Below, piece after piece: positions 12,701 to 27,700 of a DNA stretch of 64,000 nucleotides. This DNA is from Phallusia mammillata. Taxonomy: Eukaryota > Chordata > Ascidiacea > Phlebobranchia > Ascidiidae. The position numbers and the translations under genes are program-made. The stretch's first letter is position 1. The number at the start of each line of letters is the position of its first letter. The notes below the pieces were generated by a model. The model did not search any database. It saw only the letters and a list, made by a program, of their open reading frames with translations, and had not been told where the DNA came from. The stretch is from positions 1-64,000 of the forward strand of contig QLIY01000719.1 of NCBI GenBank assembly GCA_003260075.1, given 5' to 3'.

Positions 12701-15700
12701 GACCAGGATTGGATGCTGCAGGCAAACCCTGATTGGCAGGAGCGCTTCCCCAAACTGGACGTTGTTGTTGCTGCTGCTGTTGTTGTATCACCCTCATATG
12801 CTGTATGTATAGTACAGAATACTTAAAGAGGAAACATCACTTGAAAACTTTTTTGTTCATTCTGTTTGTTATTCTTACATGTCAAGTTGGGCCATTAATA
12901 CAATAATTTAAGTGTTAAATATGAAAACATTATTAAAACAATATCAACTAAAGTGTCATTGGATGGCTACACCAGCCAATGCAGCCTATATATGGTCACC
13001 AGCTGCACTGATGAGACCGTATATGTCGAAACAGGGCACAATGTCTGCAGCTTATTATATATTGGCTGATAGAACTTTACACTTACTGTGGTGTAAAAAA
13101 TGAACTTATGAGTGATTACTTGTCACCAATAAAAGCCAAAAATAGATTGAGGACAACGTAAAATGTTTTAGCAGGTTATCTTTAGCTTTTGAGAGAATGT
13201 GGAAGAAAAAAGGCAAACCACCTCCTGCTCCAACTTCTTCCTTTCTCTCTCTTTTTCTTCCTGTAGTTTTTGTATTTCCAACACAGAGGACATATTGTTC
13301 TGTGCTTGAGGTTGTTGTTGTTGCTGTTGTTGTGCCCAGTTTGCAGTGGAAGGCAGTTTCATGTTTTTCAGTTGCTCCTGTTGACGCTGAAGTCAAAAAT
13401 ATTTATTGGTAATACCAATTTGACAAAAACTTAATTTATGTATTAGGGTCAATTTTGTAGAGCTCTTCTGGCAATTAAGGTGTTAGGCAATGAAACTTAA
13501 AATGCTTATCAGAGTGTCTTTGGAACCTTACACATGGATCTGTCCATAAGTTTAACGCTAAATATGATAGACAAACTAAACATTCGGGCAAATGTTCATG
13601 CCACATCAGAATATTGTTATAACCTTTGTTCGTGTTTTATACAAGACTTTTTAAAAATGAAAATGTTAAAACCACTTCTCTAACTAGTTCAGAAGAACAT
13701 AAATTCATAACTGGGATCAGCCCCTAAAGCGTTTATGCAGACCAGCGATCATGGCACGCTGATATATAAATCATAGTAAGCTAGACCCATTGAAAACGTT
13801 ATATTGAATCATCCAGTCACCAAGCTTTCACATGTGGCAATTCTCCGTTTAAACTTGCACAGATCAGTTTCACAATACACCATGAAATGCTTTAATTTAA
13901 GAGGGTTGCTATAGTCTGTTTTGAACACTTAAACAATTCCCCACCTTTCTCACTGCTTCCTCCTTCTGTCTCTGCAACTCTTGTTCTTTCTGTTTCTGCA
14001 AAGCTTCTTCCTGCATCTATAACAACAAACATAATTTTTACTTGTGAAATCAGTTTCAGTCTATAGACTTCGTGAGATTACACAGGCACATATATATCAA
14101 ATACTTTTTTCTCATGCAACACTACTTTTTTTGGTGGTATGAAAAAATTTAATAGGATACATCATAGGTGTACAATCCATGGTGCATTTCTAAAAGTGTG
14201 CTGCACCAGTAGATAACAAAAATTGTTATAAATACCTATACAAGTATAACTGCTACTCCTGTTCATATGAACGAGCAAGAACTAAGAGCATTAAAGCAGG
14301 GGTGTCCAATTCATGGCAAGTGTGCCAAATGTGCAAAGAGCAATAGAAAATGGCACTGAAACTTTTGCAAACATTCAGATGGCAAACATTTGAGTGTTAT
14401 AACTAAGTTCACTTGCTTTTGACCACATAGGCATTCTCCTAATGGGCCTTTGCAAGGCTAAGCATTAGGAGTTGGCCCAGGCTTTTGGTTTGTCTTGAAA
14501 AACGGTCAAAGAGTAACAGTAGCCTACACATGAAGAGTTGGATAAAGTGAATATTTGCATGCGCAAGAAGGCCCAAACAATTGCTAGCCAAACTACCTCA
14601 GGTTTAAAGAAAAAAAATGTTGGCCAGCAAGTATATTTAAAAAACAAAATTGGCATGGCAGTATTATGGAGTTGCACACCACTGCAATAAAGCAAATGGT
14701 AAACCTTGATACCACCAACCTGTTTCTCCTCCATTGCTCTTCTTCTCATTTCCTCCTCTTGGGCCTGACGAAGTTGAGCTTGTCTCTTCATCTCCTGCTC
14801 CTCCTGTTGTTTTCTCTTCTTTTCTCTTTGCTCCTCTTCTCTCTTTCTTCTCACTTCCTCCTCTTGAGCTTGCCTCCGCTCCTCCTCTTGTTGTTTGGCA
14901 AGTCTAAGAATAAAACAAATTTTATAAATTAACTTGTGTTTCATGTTGACAACACATTGGCCAAACAAATTATCTCAAAAAATGTTTCCAATTTTTTTTA
15001 AATCACAAATTGAAAATAATTTCAAGCTCAATAAATGTAAACCTCCTCAAAGATTCCCGTCTCTTCCTCTCTTCTTCTTCCATTTGTTTTCTCACTTCCT
15101 CTTCATGCTTTAGTTTTGTTTCCTCCTCCTGTAGAGAAAGGAATCAATAGGTATTCGGCGTGGCATCGCATAACAGAAGATGTGTATTTAATCTTTAATT
15201 TCCATTAAACGTTCTGTCTAAATGTGGTTTAAAACAGAATGCTTACTCCACCCCACAGTCTGTTGTTGTTAGTCACAAAGGCAACACATCAATATTGGCT
15301 TCATTACCCATTAACCCTGTTTTACAAACCAAAAATTATCACAAGTTACAAAACTGGGGTGTTTTTTCACCTGTTGTCGTTTTTCTTCCCGTAGTCGAAT
15401 CTCTTCCTGCCGTCGTTTCCTCTCCATCTCCTCTTGTTTCCTCTTCGCATCTTCTAATTCTTTTTGTTTGCGTATTTCTTCAGCTTGTCGCATCATTGCT
15501 TCTTGCTGTTTTACTTGCAACTAACCACAAATTAAACTTTAGTTATCTGTTTGGACTAACTTTAAGGATCAACCAGAGCTCCAAAAAAGTTTTTAAAAAT
15601 TTAATAAGCTTTTAACTGCAATGTATGTGCAATGTGCCATTTATATTCCAATAATATATAAACTGTTACATGTCAGTTCTTTTACTTTTATCTTTGGTTG

Positions 15701-18700
15701 GTGGGCAATGCCTGAATTCATTATGCCATCTTTTTTGCCATTGTCACCTTCTCGTGTAAGGGGTGGATTACCACAAGGTCTTTGGCTGCCCCGCATGCAC
15801 TTTCTTTGTGTTACAATCCATTTTCGTTTAATTTAAGTATAAATAAACTATACCTGAAACTTAAAATGTCTCTGCTATACAGCTGCCTGTTTTGTTGCAA
15901 GTTAGTTGAGTCAGATTTAAAGCAATTGGGAAAATCTGCAAAGCAAACTAAGTGACAAACCTGTTGCAAGCGTTTCAAGTCATCTTCTTTACGTTTCTTT
16001 TCTTCCATTTCTTTTAATTCCTGTTTCTTTTTCGCATCAACCTGTTCCTAAACAGAACAAAACAGAAATTAGAAACATTAATTTATATTGCAAGATACAG
16101 TGATTTCATATACTCCATGCCCATACTGTAACTGTTTATATTCTAAGGCCCCTAATTACATGTCCTTATCTTTCTACATCTTTTGACAAACATAATTCAT
16201 TCCGGCACACAACCAAACAGCAGCCTTAGTAGCAGCTATATACAAACATTGTTAGTGTTACCCAATTGTAATTATGTTAGTGTTACCCGATTGTAATTAT
16301 GTTAAAATCCTTTGTAGGCATTGCACAAGATATACACCAATGACAAATAGTGACTTTAACCCATGCATATCAGCTTCATGGTTCACAACAGTGTTTTAGT
16401 GCAGGAAATATTGTGTAGTGTGAAACAACAATTGCAACATAAAAGTAAATTCGTCAGATTGTCGGCAAGCAGTTCAAGCACATGTACTTCACAATTTTAA
16501 GACTTGATCATGACTGAACAGGTAGATGACGAGAAAAATTCAACCCAAAGGATAAAATCTCATGTGAAAGAAGAGTTTCATACCAGAATGGGATGAGATG
16601 AGCAGTGTTTTATTGATTTAATCTTAAAATAATTTTATAGTTTGGAAACATCAAATGTCAGACCTTTTCTAGCGACTTTTGTTTTAGCATTTCCAGGAAC
16701 TGCTGATGTTGTGGTGGTTGCTGTGATGATTGTTGTTGTGTTGCCATGTGAACGGGGGATGGCCTTCGAACAATGGCAGGGTCAATGTCCCATAAGTTCA
16801 ATTGGGAGGCAGCAGTATCTGCGGCACTGGAAGAAAGCAAAGGTTTATTTAACAGTAATGGACTTTGCATTAAGCAAGATATGTGCCTGATGGTAACTGA
16901 TAATTATGGTGTAATATGAAAAAAAAACGTTGACAAAGTCTCACAAAAACTTTATCCCTGTAACTGGACATTTTCATTGTAATAGCGTGTGTTTCTGAAG
17001 ATCAAATTTATAACTTTAGTTGGGTTCATAAATAGCATGAGGTCTAAGAAAAAGTTACATTATTTATGGAAAATAACTGGTAATCACAATGTTACAAGCA
17101 TTGTCTAGAAATTCTTGGTGCTTTATATAAAACGTTTTGACCTATTCTGTTTAATAGCAATTTTGTATGATCCTAAATTAATCAGAAAACTTTAGCCCTA
17201 GGGCAGAAGCTGTGTCAATAGCCAATAGTGTGTAGCAAAGTTTTGTTGAAATTTTGACACCAAAGAGCAGCACACAATAATGAGCCATATATGCTGGATT
17301 AGTTCAGCTTACTAACAAATACATGCAGTACAAAATAAAATACATCAAAACAGGCCAATGTTAGTTTAAGGAAGCCTAATTGGGCTCTTAATATATCCAT
17401 AAATTGTCCCAAGCATAGTTATCCACCCAAATGGAACTTTTTTTATCTATTACAAATACAATGTAACATTACAAGGTGAGGTAAATAAGCTGTTGCCGTT
17501 GCTGTCAGGCATAATGTTTCAACAAATAAGTAGCTCTTCCAGCAGTTTTTATTATAACAAATTGACGTTTCGATATCTCATATGAGACACCTTCATTAGG
17601 GCAACGACATAAATTAATACAAAGTTGTTATCAAGCAACGAAGGCGGGGGGGGGGAGCATAATGCTTCAACAAATATGTAGCTGCAGCTCATCATTTAAA
17701 AATTGACGTTTCGATATCTCATATGAGACACCTTCATCAGGGCAACGACATAAATTAATACAAAGTTGTTATCAAGCAACGAAGGCCTTTTTGTCTTGGC
17801 ATCAAAATATCCGCTTTTTATTATAAAAACTTCTAGGAAAGCCACATATTTGTTACTACAAGGTAATATTTGAACTTTTTATTGAAGCTCAGCCTTACAG
17901 CATGTTAACATACAACAAGTTACCTGGATGCTGATGCAGATGAAACTGGTTGTTGTGCAGAATGCTGTTGTTGTTGTTGTAGAGCAGACATGTAGTGTGC
18001 AACCATTGCTTGCTGTTGTGGAGATGGCAGGGAAAGAAACTGCTCCGATTTGCTCAGTTGCGCAATAACAGCGTTGTACAATGCATTCTGCAACTGGTAA
18101 CTCCTGTGAACAAAAATATTATGCTGTTCTTTAGAAAAAGTAGTTTAGATTTTCATTACAAAGCCATCTGGTATTATTTTTATTTCAAATTTCAATAACC
18201 CCTGCCTAGAACATTTGCAAAAAGTTATGATAAAGTATAATGATTTTCTAAATCAAAAAGACGCCATTTTTGATGAAACAATACCCAGTTAATTACTTGA
18301 ATTGGTGTTAATGAAAGTAGAAATTAACCACCTTATGGCCTGTTCCTGTTGTAGCTGTTGTTGTATTTGCTGTTGCTGTTGTTGCTGTTTTTGTGCTTGT
18401 TGCTGTTGTTGTTGTTGCTGCTGCTGTTGCTGTAATGCCTGTAGTTGTTTTTGTACTAGAAGTTGCTGTTGTAGAGCCTCAGTTTGTGGGTCGCTTGTTG
18501 TGGGCTAAAAAACAAGTATTTTTTTCATGGAAACAAAAACAAAGTGTGTGAAGCACAGCTATTTGTCAAGTCCATAATTTTTATCAATTGAACTATTCAT
18601 CAAAAAGGTTTATTTCATTAAGTTTGTGTCTACAAATTTCCACTTTAGTGTGATGTAAATTATAGTAAGCCAGACCCAATAAATTTGTCACACCAACTAC

Positions 18701-18720
18701 AGAAGTATTTTTGGGACTCA

Positions 18721-18792
<72 letters not shown>

Positions 18793-21700
18793 CGACAGAA
18801 GTATTTTCGGGACTCACGCTCGACCTACACAGACTTAATATTTAGCCTATCACAAGTTGAATCACAAGCACTGATTAGTAGGGATGTTCCAAAGCTGCAA
18901 ATGTTCTGTTTGGTTAAACACTGAGCATCTCACGTTAATGCTCGGTGCTCAGGGGAGCATGCTCGGTGCATTGTGACGTCACAAACATTCTTATTTCCAC
19001 GCTAGTTTAGCTTTCCAAGGTCCCTTATGTAACCAGCTGTGCGTTAAGCTGTAAAGACCCCTGAAATTCCTATTCCAACATACGACACATTTAATGAAAC
19101 AGTAATTTTTGTTCTTGGATACCCTTACGAACACTAGTTTTGTATACATGGGCATAAATATGCAAATTTAATGCTGGGGTCAGTTTGCACAGATTAGTGT
19201 AATGTGCATATTTTGAACATGCTTAAAATTTTAACACATAAATTATATACATGTGAGTGATAAACTGTAGACACCTGTGTAGGAGCACTGGCACTGAATG
19301 GGATTCCTCCCCATCTAGTCATCAGTTCACCCAGGGGAGCGTATACAGGGTCGAACGCTCGCTTCACTAACAAGTTGAGTGTGAAGTAACCAGCAAGAAA
19401 CCATTCCCTCATTTCTTGTGATGTGAACGGCCCTGTGAAAAAGTAGGTCAATGTTAAAAGCCCTGTAATAAAAACTCTTATGAAACATTTTCAACGGCAC
19501 AGTGAACCCTATGATGCACCACAATAGTCACAAGGGTACATGGGTACTAGAAGGTATATAAAGGTTCACCCAAAAAAGTTTGAGTACCGTATTTTACGGA
19601 CCATAAGGCGCAATTTAAATCCTTTTGGGGGGGGGGTTGTTGTNACACACTTTACCTGTTTTGTGTCATCGGTAACATGCACCCCTAAATCAAACATTGC
19701 CATTTATATTCCTAAACAGCACTGGAAGCATGTTCAACACTTAACATATTAAGATATTGAAATGTACTCTTTGTTTGACATAAAAGTGTATTTGAGAGCC
19801 AAAAAAACTCAAATTATAGGCCAGTTAAACTGAAAGAGTGTTTTAGGTGTAAAAAATGCAAAAAACACGCTAGAATTGTAAACGTATCGAACCAACACAT
19901 GCTATNCAGTGCGCCTTATAATCGGGTGCGCTTTATGGTCCGTAAAATATGGTAATTTGTAGTGTGTGTATGATAAACTAAGTTATCCACTTTCAAAAGT
20001 TTTGTTATCTTGAAAAAAAAATATTTCACATTGTTTCTAGCCTAATTTCATGTAATCCAACCCAAACAGTTGGTTAATTTTTACATTGGAAAAAAGAGCA
20101 TGTGTTGATAGGAACACAAAAAAGGATCAAAGTCACTAAAAAAGAGAATCTGTGTTCCTCCCTTTAAATATCAAACATGTTCAACTTAACAATTTGACCG
20201 AGCAAAGAAAAGATTATTATTCGACTCAAGCGTACAGAATAAATTTTACTGCTTGAACAATATCTATACTTAAACAAGATGTTAGATTGTTCTCTTTACC
20301 AATACAAAATATATCCATGCTATTCAATTGGAAGACCTTTAAGTCACTGAAGGACCACTATGAGCGTATAAATAACATCCTAAATAATATTTTTAAACCA
20401 AGAGCACATGTTAGCAAACATAAGGCAAAAAAACAAGATTTATGTGTTTATGTGCAGAGGGAATTCGGGATGCTTTGGTCTTTCAATTAGACTTTGTTAG
20501 CAGGGTAGCTTCACTAGATCATTGAAACATATACAGGAACTAGTATATTGGTAAAAAAGTTGTGTAGCCCTAGGTACCGCAATGATGTGCATCTATTCTG
20601 TTTTTGCCAAAGTACCTTTACAATTTATACACAAACCCTACCTTGTGTTTCTCCTTGTGGGTCTTTGTAGAACCATTTAGTAGCGAGGTCTGTTGCATTC
20701 ACATTAGCTATAGCTTGGTTCACTAAAGCTTCAGATGTTAATGCAGCTGGTTTGCTTGCAGAAGCTGTGGTCGGCCAGTCACTCTTCTCAGATTCTTCCG
20801 ATAGTGAATCCACCAACTTTAAAGCAGCCTGAAAAAACACACCATAAACTTTAAAGTCTGTTAAGACAGATACAGCCTGGTGCTGGTCTATGAGGCAAAT
20901 GGCACAGGCTATACTCAAACAATGGAATATGTAGTCTGGATATAGGCTATATTCAGCTATAGAATTCATGCATCGATCATTTGATATTTTGTTCCCAAAA
21001 TGATTTCTGTGATCATTTTTAACTTATGTATGATGACATTCAAGTAAAAAGTGTTTTAGTGGCCACTTTTGTGCAATCTATTTGAAAGGCACCGGATATA
21101 ATAAATGCAATACATGGCCAGTAATAATGCTAAGTATGAAGTTTTATGCTCTGAAAAAATGCCCCCCCCCCCCGCTACTAAATGGTTCTACAAAGACCCA
21201 CAAGGAGAAACACAAGGTAGAGTTTGTGTATAAAATGTGAAGGTACCTTGGCAAAAACAGAATAGATGCACATCATTGCGGTACCTAGGGCTACACAACT
21301 TTTTTACCAATATACTAGTTCCTGTATATGTTTCAATGATCTAGTGAAGCTACCCTGCTAACAAAGTCTAATTGAAAGACCAAAGCATCCCGAATTCCCT
21401 CTGCACATAAACACATAAATCTTGTTTTTTTGCCTTATGTTTGCTAACATGTGCTCTTGGTTATTTTTATTTATTTAGGGTGTTATTTATATGCTCATAG
21501 TGGTCCTTCAGTGACTTAAAGGTCTTCCAATTGAATAGCATGGATATATTTTGTATTGGTAAAGAGAACAATCTAACATCTTGTTTAAGTATAGATATTG
21601 TTCAAGCAGTAAAATTTATTCTGTACGCTTGAGTCGAATAATAATCTTTTCTTTGCTCGGTCAAATTGTTAAGTTGAACATGTTTGATATTTAAAGGGAG

Positions 21701-24700
21701 GAACACAGATTCTCTTTTTTAGTGACTTTGATCCTTTTTTGTGTTCCTATCAACACATGCTCTTTTTTCCAATGTAAAAATTAACCAACTGTTTGGGTTG
21801 GATTACATGAAATTAGGCTAGAAACAATGTGAAATATTTTTTTTTCAAGATAACAAAACTTTTGAAAGTGGATAACTTAGTTTATCCCCCCCCCCCTTTT
21901 TTGTTATCCTATCAACACATGCTCTTTTTTCCAATGTAAAAAATAACCAACTGTTTGGGTTGGATTACATGGAATTAGGCTAGAAACAATGTGAAATATA
22001 TATATTTTTTTCAAGATAACAAAACTTTTGAAAGTGGATAACTTAGTTTAACCCCCCCCCCGATTCAGATACTACAAACACAGTAGGTGGCAAACAGACT
22101 AACAGCTTTCACACAGTAATATAGACAAAGCTGCCAACTTTGTTTACCTGTTCGAGATGATGCATATTATCCACTTCTTCTTGTTCAGATGTTTTCACTT
22201 CTAACAACAAGAAAATAAGGATGACATACCAATGTTTGATGAAAGAGGAAACAAAAGTTTGCCGAGGCAAGAGTATTAACTAGAGCCCCCCCCCCACTTA
22301 TGTATGATGACATTCAAGTAAAAAGTGTTTTAGTGGCCACTTTAGTGCATTACACACCTCTCAATACATAAAACCTACTACAAAAATCTATTTGAATTGC
22401 AGCAAATATAATAAATGCAGTACATGGCCTGTACTAATGCTAAGTATGAAGTTTTATGCTCGGAAAAAATGGAATATTAAAAGTAAGGGGTATTGAAGAC
22501 CTATGTATAGTTGATACTTGCGATATGTTTTACATGATCAAACTTGTTAATTTGCCAGAGAAATTATTGCAGCTCTTTGTGTTTACTTCCCAAAATTAAA
22601 AAGGAAGTTCAAATTTGCATTTAACAAACTGATTCAGATACTACAAACACAGTAGGTGGCAAACAGACTAACAGCTTTTACACAGTAATGTAGACAAAGC
22701 AGCCAACTTCGTTTACCTGTTCGAGATGATGCATATTATCCACTTCTTCTTGTTCCGATGTTTTCACTTCTAACAACAAGAAAAAATAAGGATAACATAC
22801 CAATATTTAATGAAAAAGGAAACAAAAGTTTGCCGAAGCAAAAGTATTAAATAGAGTTTGTCATTTTTCTCACTCTGACGCATTACAGTCGAAAAGCTTA
22901 TACAAAGAGGTGAAACAATGTATAGATCAATGCCAAACCAAATCGGTTCGAAGCCACAATCGGGCATAAACCACAGGAAAAGTGGTCCACAACAGCCAAG
23001 CAACTGCTTAGGAACAGAAGTGGTGTCGGCTCAGTGTCACTATAGCATGTGTTGGCTCGATGCCTTTACAATTCTAGCGTGTTTTTTGCATTTTTCACAG
23101 CTAAAACACTCAGTTTAATTGGCCTATAATTTGAATTTTTGGCTCCCAAACACACTTTTACATCAAACAAAGAGTACATTTCAATGTCTTACACAAAATA
23201 TTGTGTTGAAGGTGCTTTCAGTGATGTTTAGGAATATAAATGGTAATTTTTGATTTAGGGGTGCATGTTACCGATGACACAAAACAGGTAAAGTGTGTTG
23301 TATTAATTGGAAACAGAAATTTAAAAAAGCTTGTCAAAGCAAACAAACCTGCTTTAATGGCTGGAACAGGTTTAGGAGCTGATGTGGTTGTTGTATCAAC
23401 ATTTCCCAGCAATTTTTCGATGTTATTTTGTGCTGCATCCTCTGATTTAGGCAGAGCATTCCAGGCAGGTTTCTCTACTGTTTTAGCAGCAGTTTCAACA
23501 GGTGGTTCAGAAGTTTTTGATTTTTCTACTTTAGGTGGTGACTCTTTAGGTGGCGTTTCTTTTTCTTTCTCTTCCAACAGACTCTGCTCTGGTTCCTTAT
23601 TTCCATCATTGACCGTATTTTCATCTGCAAAACAATTGTCAACGTAAAACTAAACATCGTAAAATAATTTTAAAAAATTCTTATTTTGGAAAAGCATCAA
23701 ACAATATTCTAACAAGCCCAAAATCTGCCAAAACCCACAAAAGAAAATTGTTTAAAAGAGCAAAAATACAGCTAATAATATATATATTGCTGTGTTATAT
23801 GTGTAAAATGCAGCATCTAAGTCAACATGTGAAAAAAAAAGATTAAAAAAAAAGATTTTACGTTTAGAGCTTTGTTTTAATAAAGAAAAACTACAGCAAC
23901 CGGTATATTGTCCAGTTATATATGTAAAAAATTAAACAGCATCTAGAAAACATGTGAAAAAAAACAGCAACTATTATATTGTCCAGTTATACATGGATAA
24001 TTTCACAACTTGCCTTGTTTTTCATCATCTTCTTTCTCACTCGCACTGAGTTTGTCACGTTCTTCAATCTTGCGCAAACCTGGACGACCAATTGTAGCTT
24101 TTCGTGGTCCTGAAGCTTTTCCATTCTCCCTGCCATCCGTGCTAGTCTTTGAATTCTGAAAAATGTAAGTGCAAACTCAAAAATCATATATCAGTGTTTT
24201 GTATTAGCCACTTTTGTTGTTAGTTTTATCATTTGGTTAAATGGATTCCCCTCAAGAAGTTCTTATACTATACCAACTGAAATATACTGATCGTTGCGCC
24301 ACAAGTTTTAATGTCAGGAAAAAGTAAAAAAAGGAGTACAGTGTTTTTCATTTACCGTTTTGCAGTTTAACATCACCACAACTACATGACTAGATTCTCT
24401 TAAGAGGCCCTACACCAGTGGGTTTTTTTTAAAAACCTACCAATTTTATCCTTGAGGTCATGGCACCAGAAAGGTTTGGAACCGCTGCCCAATACTATAC
24501 CAACCAAAATCAGCTGAGGTCAGAACGATAGAGAAGGTCATGCCAAGAAATAGTAATGATGTAAAGTACAGTGGTTTTCATTTAACACTTTGCAGTTTAA
24601 AAACACCCCAATGAATTTAAATTCAGAATGTGCCTTGCTACATACCAGTTTTCATGTCATAAAGTCCATTTAATAGCAAATATTCTTTATATAAACGAGT

Positions 24701-27700
24701 AGTGCTCTTTCAGCAGTTTTGTTACAAATAATCGACGTTTCAACGTCCCATACAAGATGCTTTCATCAGGAAAATGGCATATCTTGAAACTAAAATTTCT
24801 CACAAAGTTGCAACCAACCACACACAAAAAACAGCGATAACAAGATTGTGCGGTTGCAAACTCACACCAACATAGTCATAAAACAAGCTCAGTGGTGTAA
24901 CAGCGGCCGATAATTTAACGGCATTAGAACATCTGTTTTAACGTTCATTGTGTTGGCGTGTGAATAGATGTTTCAAGACCCTATGTTAGGGGTGCCCAAC
25001 CTGTCGATCACGATGGACTGGTCGATCTCGGACTGGTCGATCTCGGACTGATCTCAAGTCGATCGCGAGGGTTGCAGAAAATTATTTAAAATAGTTGCTT
25101 TGTAACACGTTGCTGTACATAGATGACTTTATTGTGTGAATTAATCATAACGACATGTTAATAAGTTCATAAGTAGGCGCTTTCTTACGTTACAAAAGTA
25201 ATAGTTGCAGTAGTAATTGATACTTTGTTCTGGTACTTGTCTTTGCTAATTTGTATTGGAATGGTAGATCTCGAGAGTTGGACCACCCCAAAAGTCGATC
25301 TTGAGTCAAAAAAGGTTGGGCACCGCTGCCCTATATGATTAACTTAGGAACACTAGACATAGTAGGATTATCGCAAACATTTGCTCACAGTTTGAAATGC
25401 TCCACTTGCATCGAATACACCAACCTCGCCTTCTTCTCCATCTTCTGCCCATTCAGGCATCAAACCCGAATCACCCTGCTTTAAAAAGTAAACAGTCAAA
25501 TCTAACTGTTTGTTTATCACGGAAAATACTAAGACGGGGTAGTGTTAATTTTAAAACTGTTTAAATCAGGAACACCACATAAAGATTTGTTGATAAGTTT
25601 AATGGAGAAAATGATGACATGAGCATTTGCAGCAATGTTTAAAAATAAAGCATGTTATTTTTTACGTGTATTTGGGCCATTTTTCTCCATTAAAATTATG
25701 TTTAAATCATTTTTTTGGCTACGGTTCTGCGCAGACTCATATGAGTTTTAAAACTTGTGCTACCCCCCCCCCAAAAATAAAGCATGTTATTTTTTACGTG
25801 TATTTGGGCCATTTTTCTCCTTTAAAATTATGTTTAAATCGTTTTTTTGGCTACGGTTCTGCACAGACTCATATGAGTTTTAAAACTTGTGCTATATATA
25901 AGATTCATTTTATGTCATTGTTTAAGCAGGAAGGATTTATCTGTAATGTTTTTGAGGTTGATGCTTCCACCAGTGGAGTGCAGTAAACAATTTCTGCCCC
26001 CAAGGCAATTTTGCTAACAGTACATGTTTTCTGTCTGTTTACACTTGGTTACAAAAATAGATTTTGTAGGGATTCTGTAACATTTGTACCAAATCACATC
26101 AAATGCTCTGTCAGGTTTAATAAGGGTAAAGTCCTTATGTATTTATCTAATAACTTTCACTTTGGATACAATTGTCTATGTTCCAGTATAAAAGTTTGAT
26201 TTACATGTTGCAATTTATCATTATAGTTCTCCCTCCTATTTTTGAAACAACACTAATGTTTATGGGAAGAGATTATACTTTCCACAAAAAAGTCAATCAA
26301 CAGCTCTTTAGAAAGGAAGTCCTTTGGGCTTTCAATTTATACAGCTTAGCATTTATTCAAAACAGTATCAGATAATATAGCAAAACGTACATAATTTGGC
26401 AAACATGTTTAGTAAAAGTATAAAGTTTTCAATCAGGCCAATGAAACTTTTACATGGTGCAGCTGAATGTTTTAGGTAGTGCAAGTAGCTTAAAACTTGA
26501 ATACATAGGTAAGTTCTACTGGTGGTTTGACGAGGCAGTGGCTATAAAGATTAAAATTTACTTACATCGTATTTGCTGCCACCTAGTGATCGCGTCCGGT
26601 TCATGACTCTCCGCTCCCTCGGGTGGTAAGAGCTGTCGTTCGACCAATCTCGCCCTGTATCTCTCCAGTTACTGTTCGAACGACCTAAACATTATGCAAG
26701 TAAACAATATTATATCATACCAAAACTACTTAAAGTTGAAAATGAAAAAAGTGATTTTGTGTGCATATATCAACCAGCTAACTACCTACAACTTAGACCA
26801 GGGGTGGGCTACCTTTGTTGATGTGGGGCCAAATACAATAGCCAAAATTAGATTGTGGCCGCACCCGTGTGTAACACAAGGTGATGTTACTTTATTGCTT
26901 ACCAAATATGCTTAATTCCAAGTAAAAATGCATTTGATTCTAGCCACATATTGCCATGGTCGCAGAAAAATAACATCGGGTGCATTAATCTGCTCAAAAA
27001 TACGTAATAGTTGACCTCGTTTGCCAGTACATTTGAAATCCAAGCATCTATGTGGGCCGTACAACCTTTAACCAAGGGCCGCATTTGGCCCGCTGGCCGC
27101 AGGTTGCGCACCCGAACAGTTATGATCGCAGCATTGCTTTTGTTTTAAACAGGGAGTCATACCGCTTGGTATTTTCAGGTTCAGCTTCACTTAAAACTGT
27201 TTTTAAGGGTCCATGTTCGGTTCAGGTTTAAAAAAAATGAAAACTGTTGGGTTCGGATTTTTTGGAAAATGTGTTTTTTGATTTAGATTTAATGAATTAA
27301 ATCGCTCAAACTCATTTATAATTGGGTTCAGTTCAGGTTCAACTTCCTGGTTTTAAACACAACAGTAAATACTAACCTCTCCAGTCTCGTCTCGAAGGAG
27401 CAGGTGGCCTCCAATCCGATGCTGGTTCCGATGTTTCAGCATCCGCTCCATCTCCACTTCCACGAATGATATCGCTCCTCCAGTCATCACTAACATCTGA
27501 GCGACGAAGAGGCTTTCGATGGATCGGCCCATCTTCAGATGAACCTCTTCCTAAACATTTTATAACAGGGCATTAAAATCTGACTACTAAGCATACTCAA
27601 GAATGCATGAGTTTGAATTTGTATGTGTTCCAATGAAGTGTATATATTTAAAATTTTGGATGTCTTTAAAAGAACCAAATTTTGCCTTCTTCAATGTTTG

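Noticed and set aside
14298..14460. CAGGGGTGTCCAATTCATGG, another hAT-like left end
   Set aside because: Right end not found; too little to call an element.
10990..18504. CAA/CAG-rich stretches as a disease-like repeat expansion
   Set aside because: They are interrupted Q-rich coding exons normal for GIGYF proteins.
18905..18985. Cluster of GAGCAT/ATGCTCGGTGC short repeats next to a CRE
   Set aside because: Repeats are short and imperfect; no element or regulatory role can be supported.
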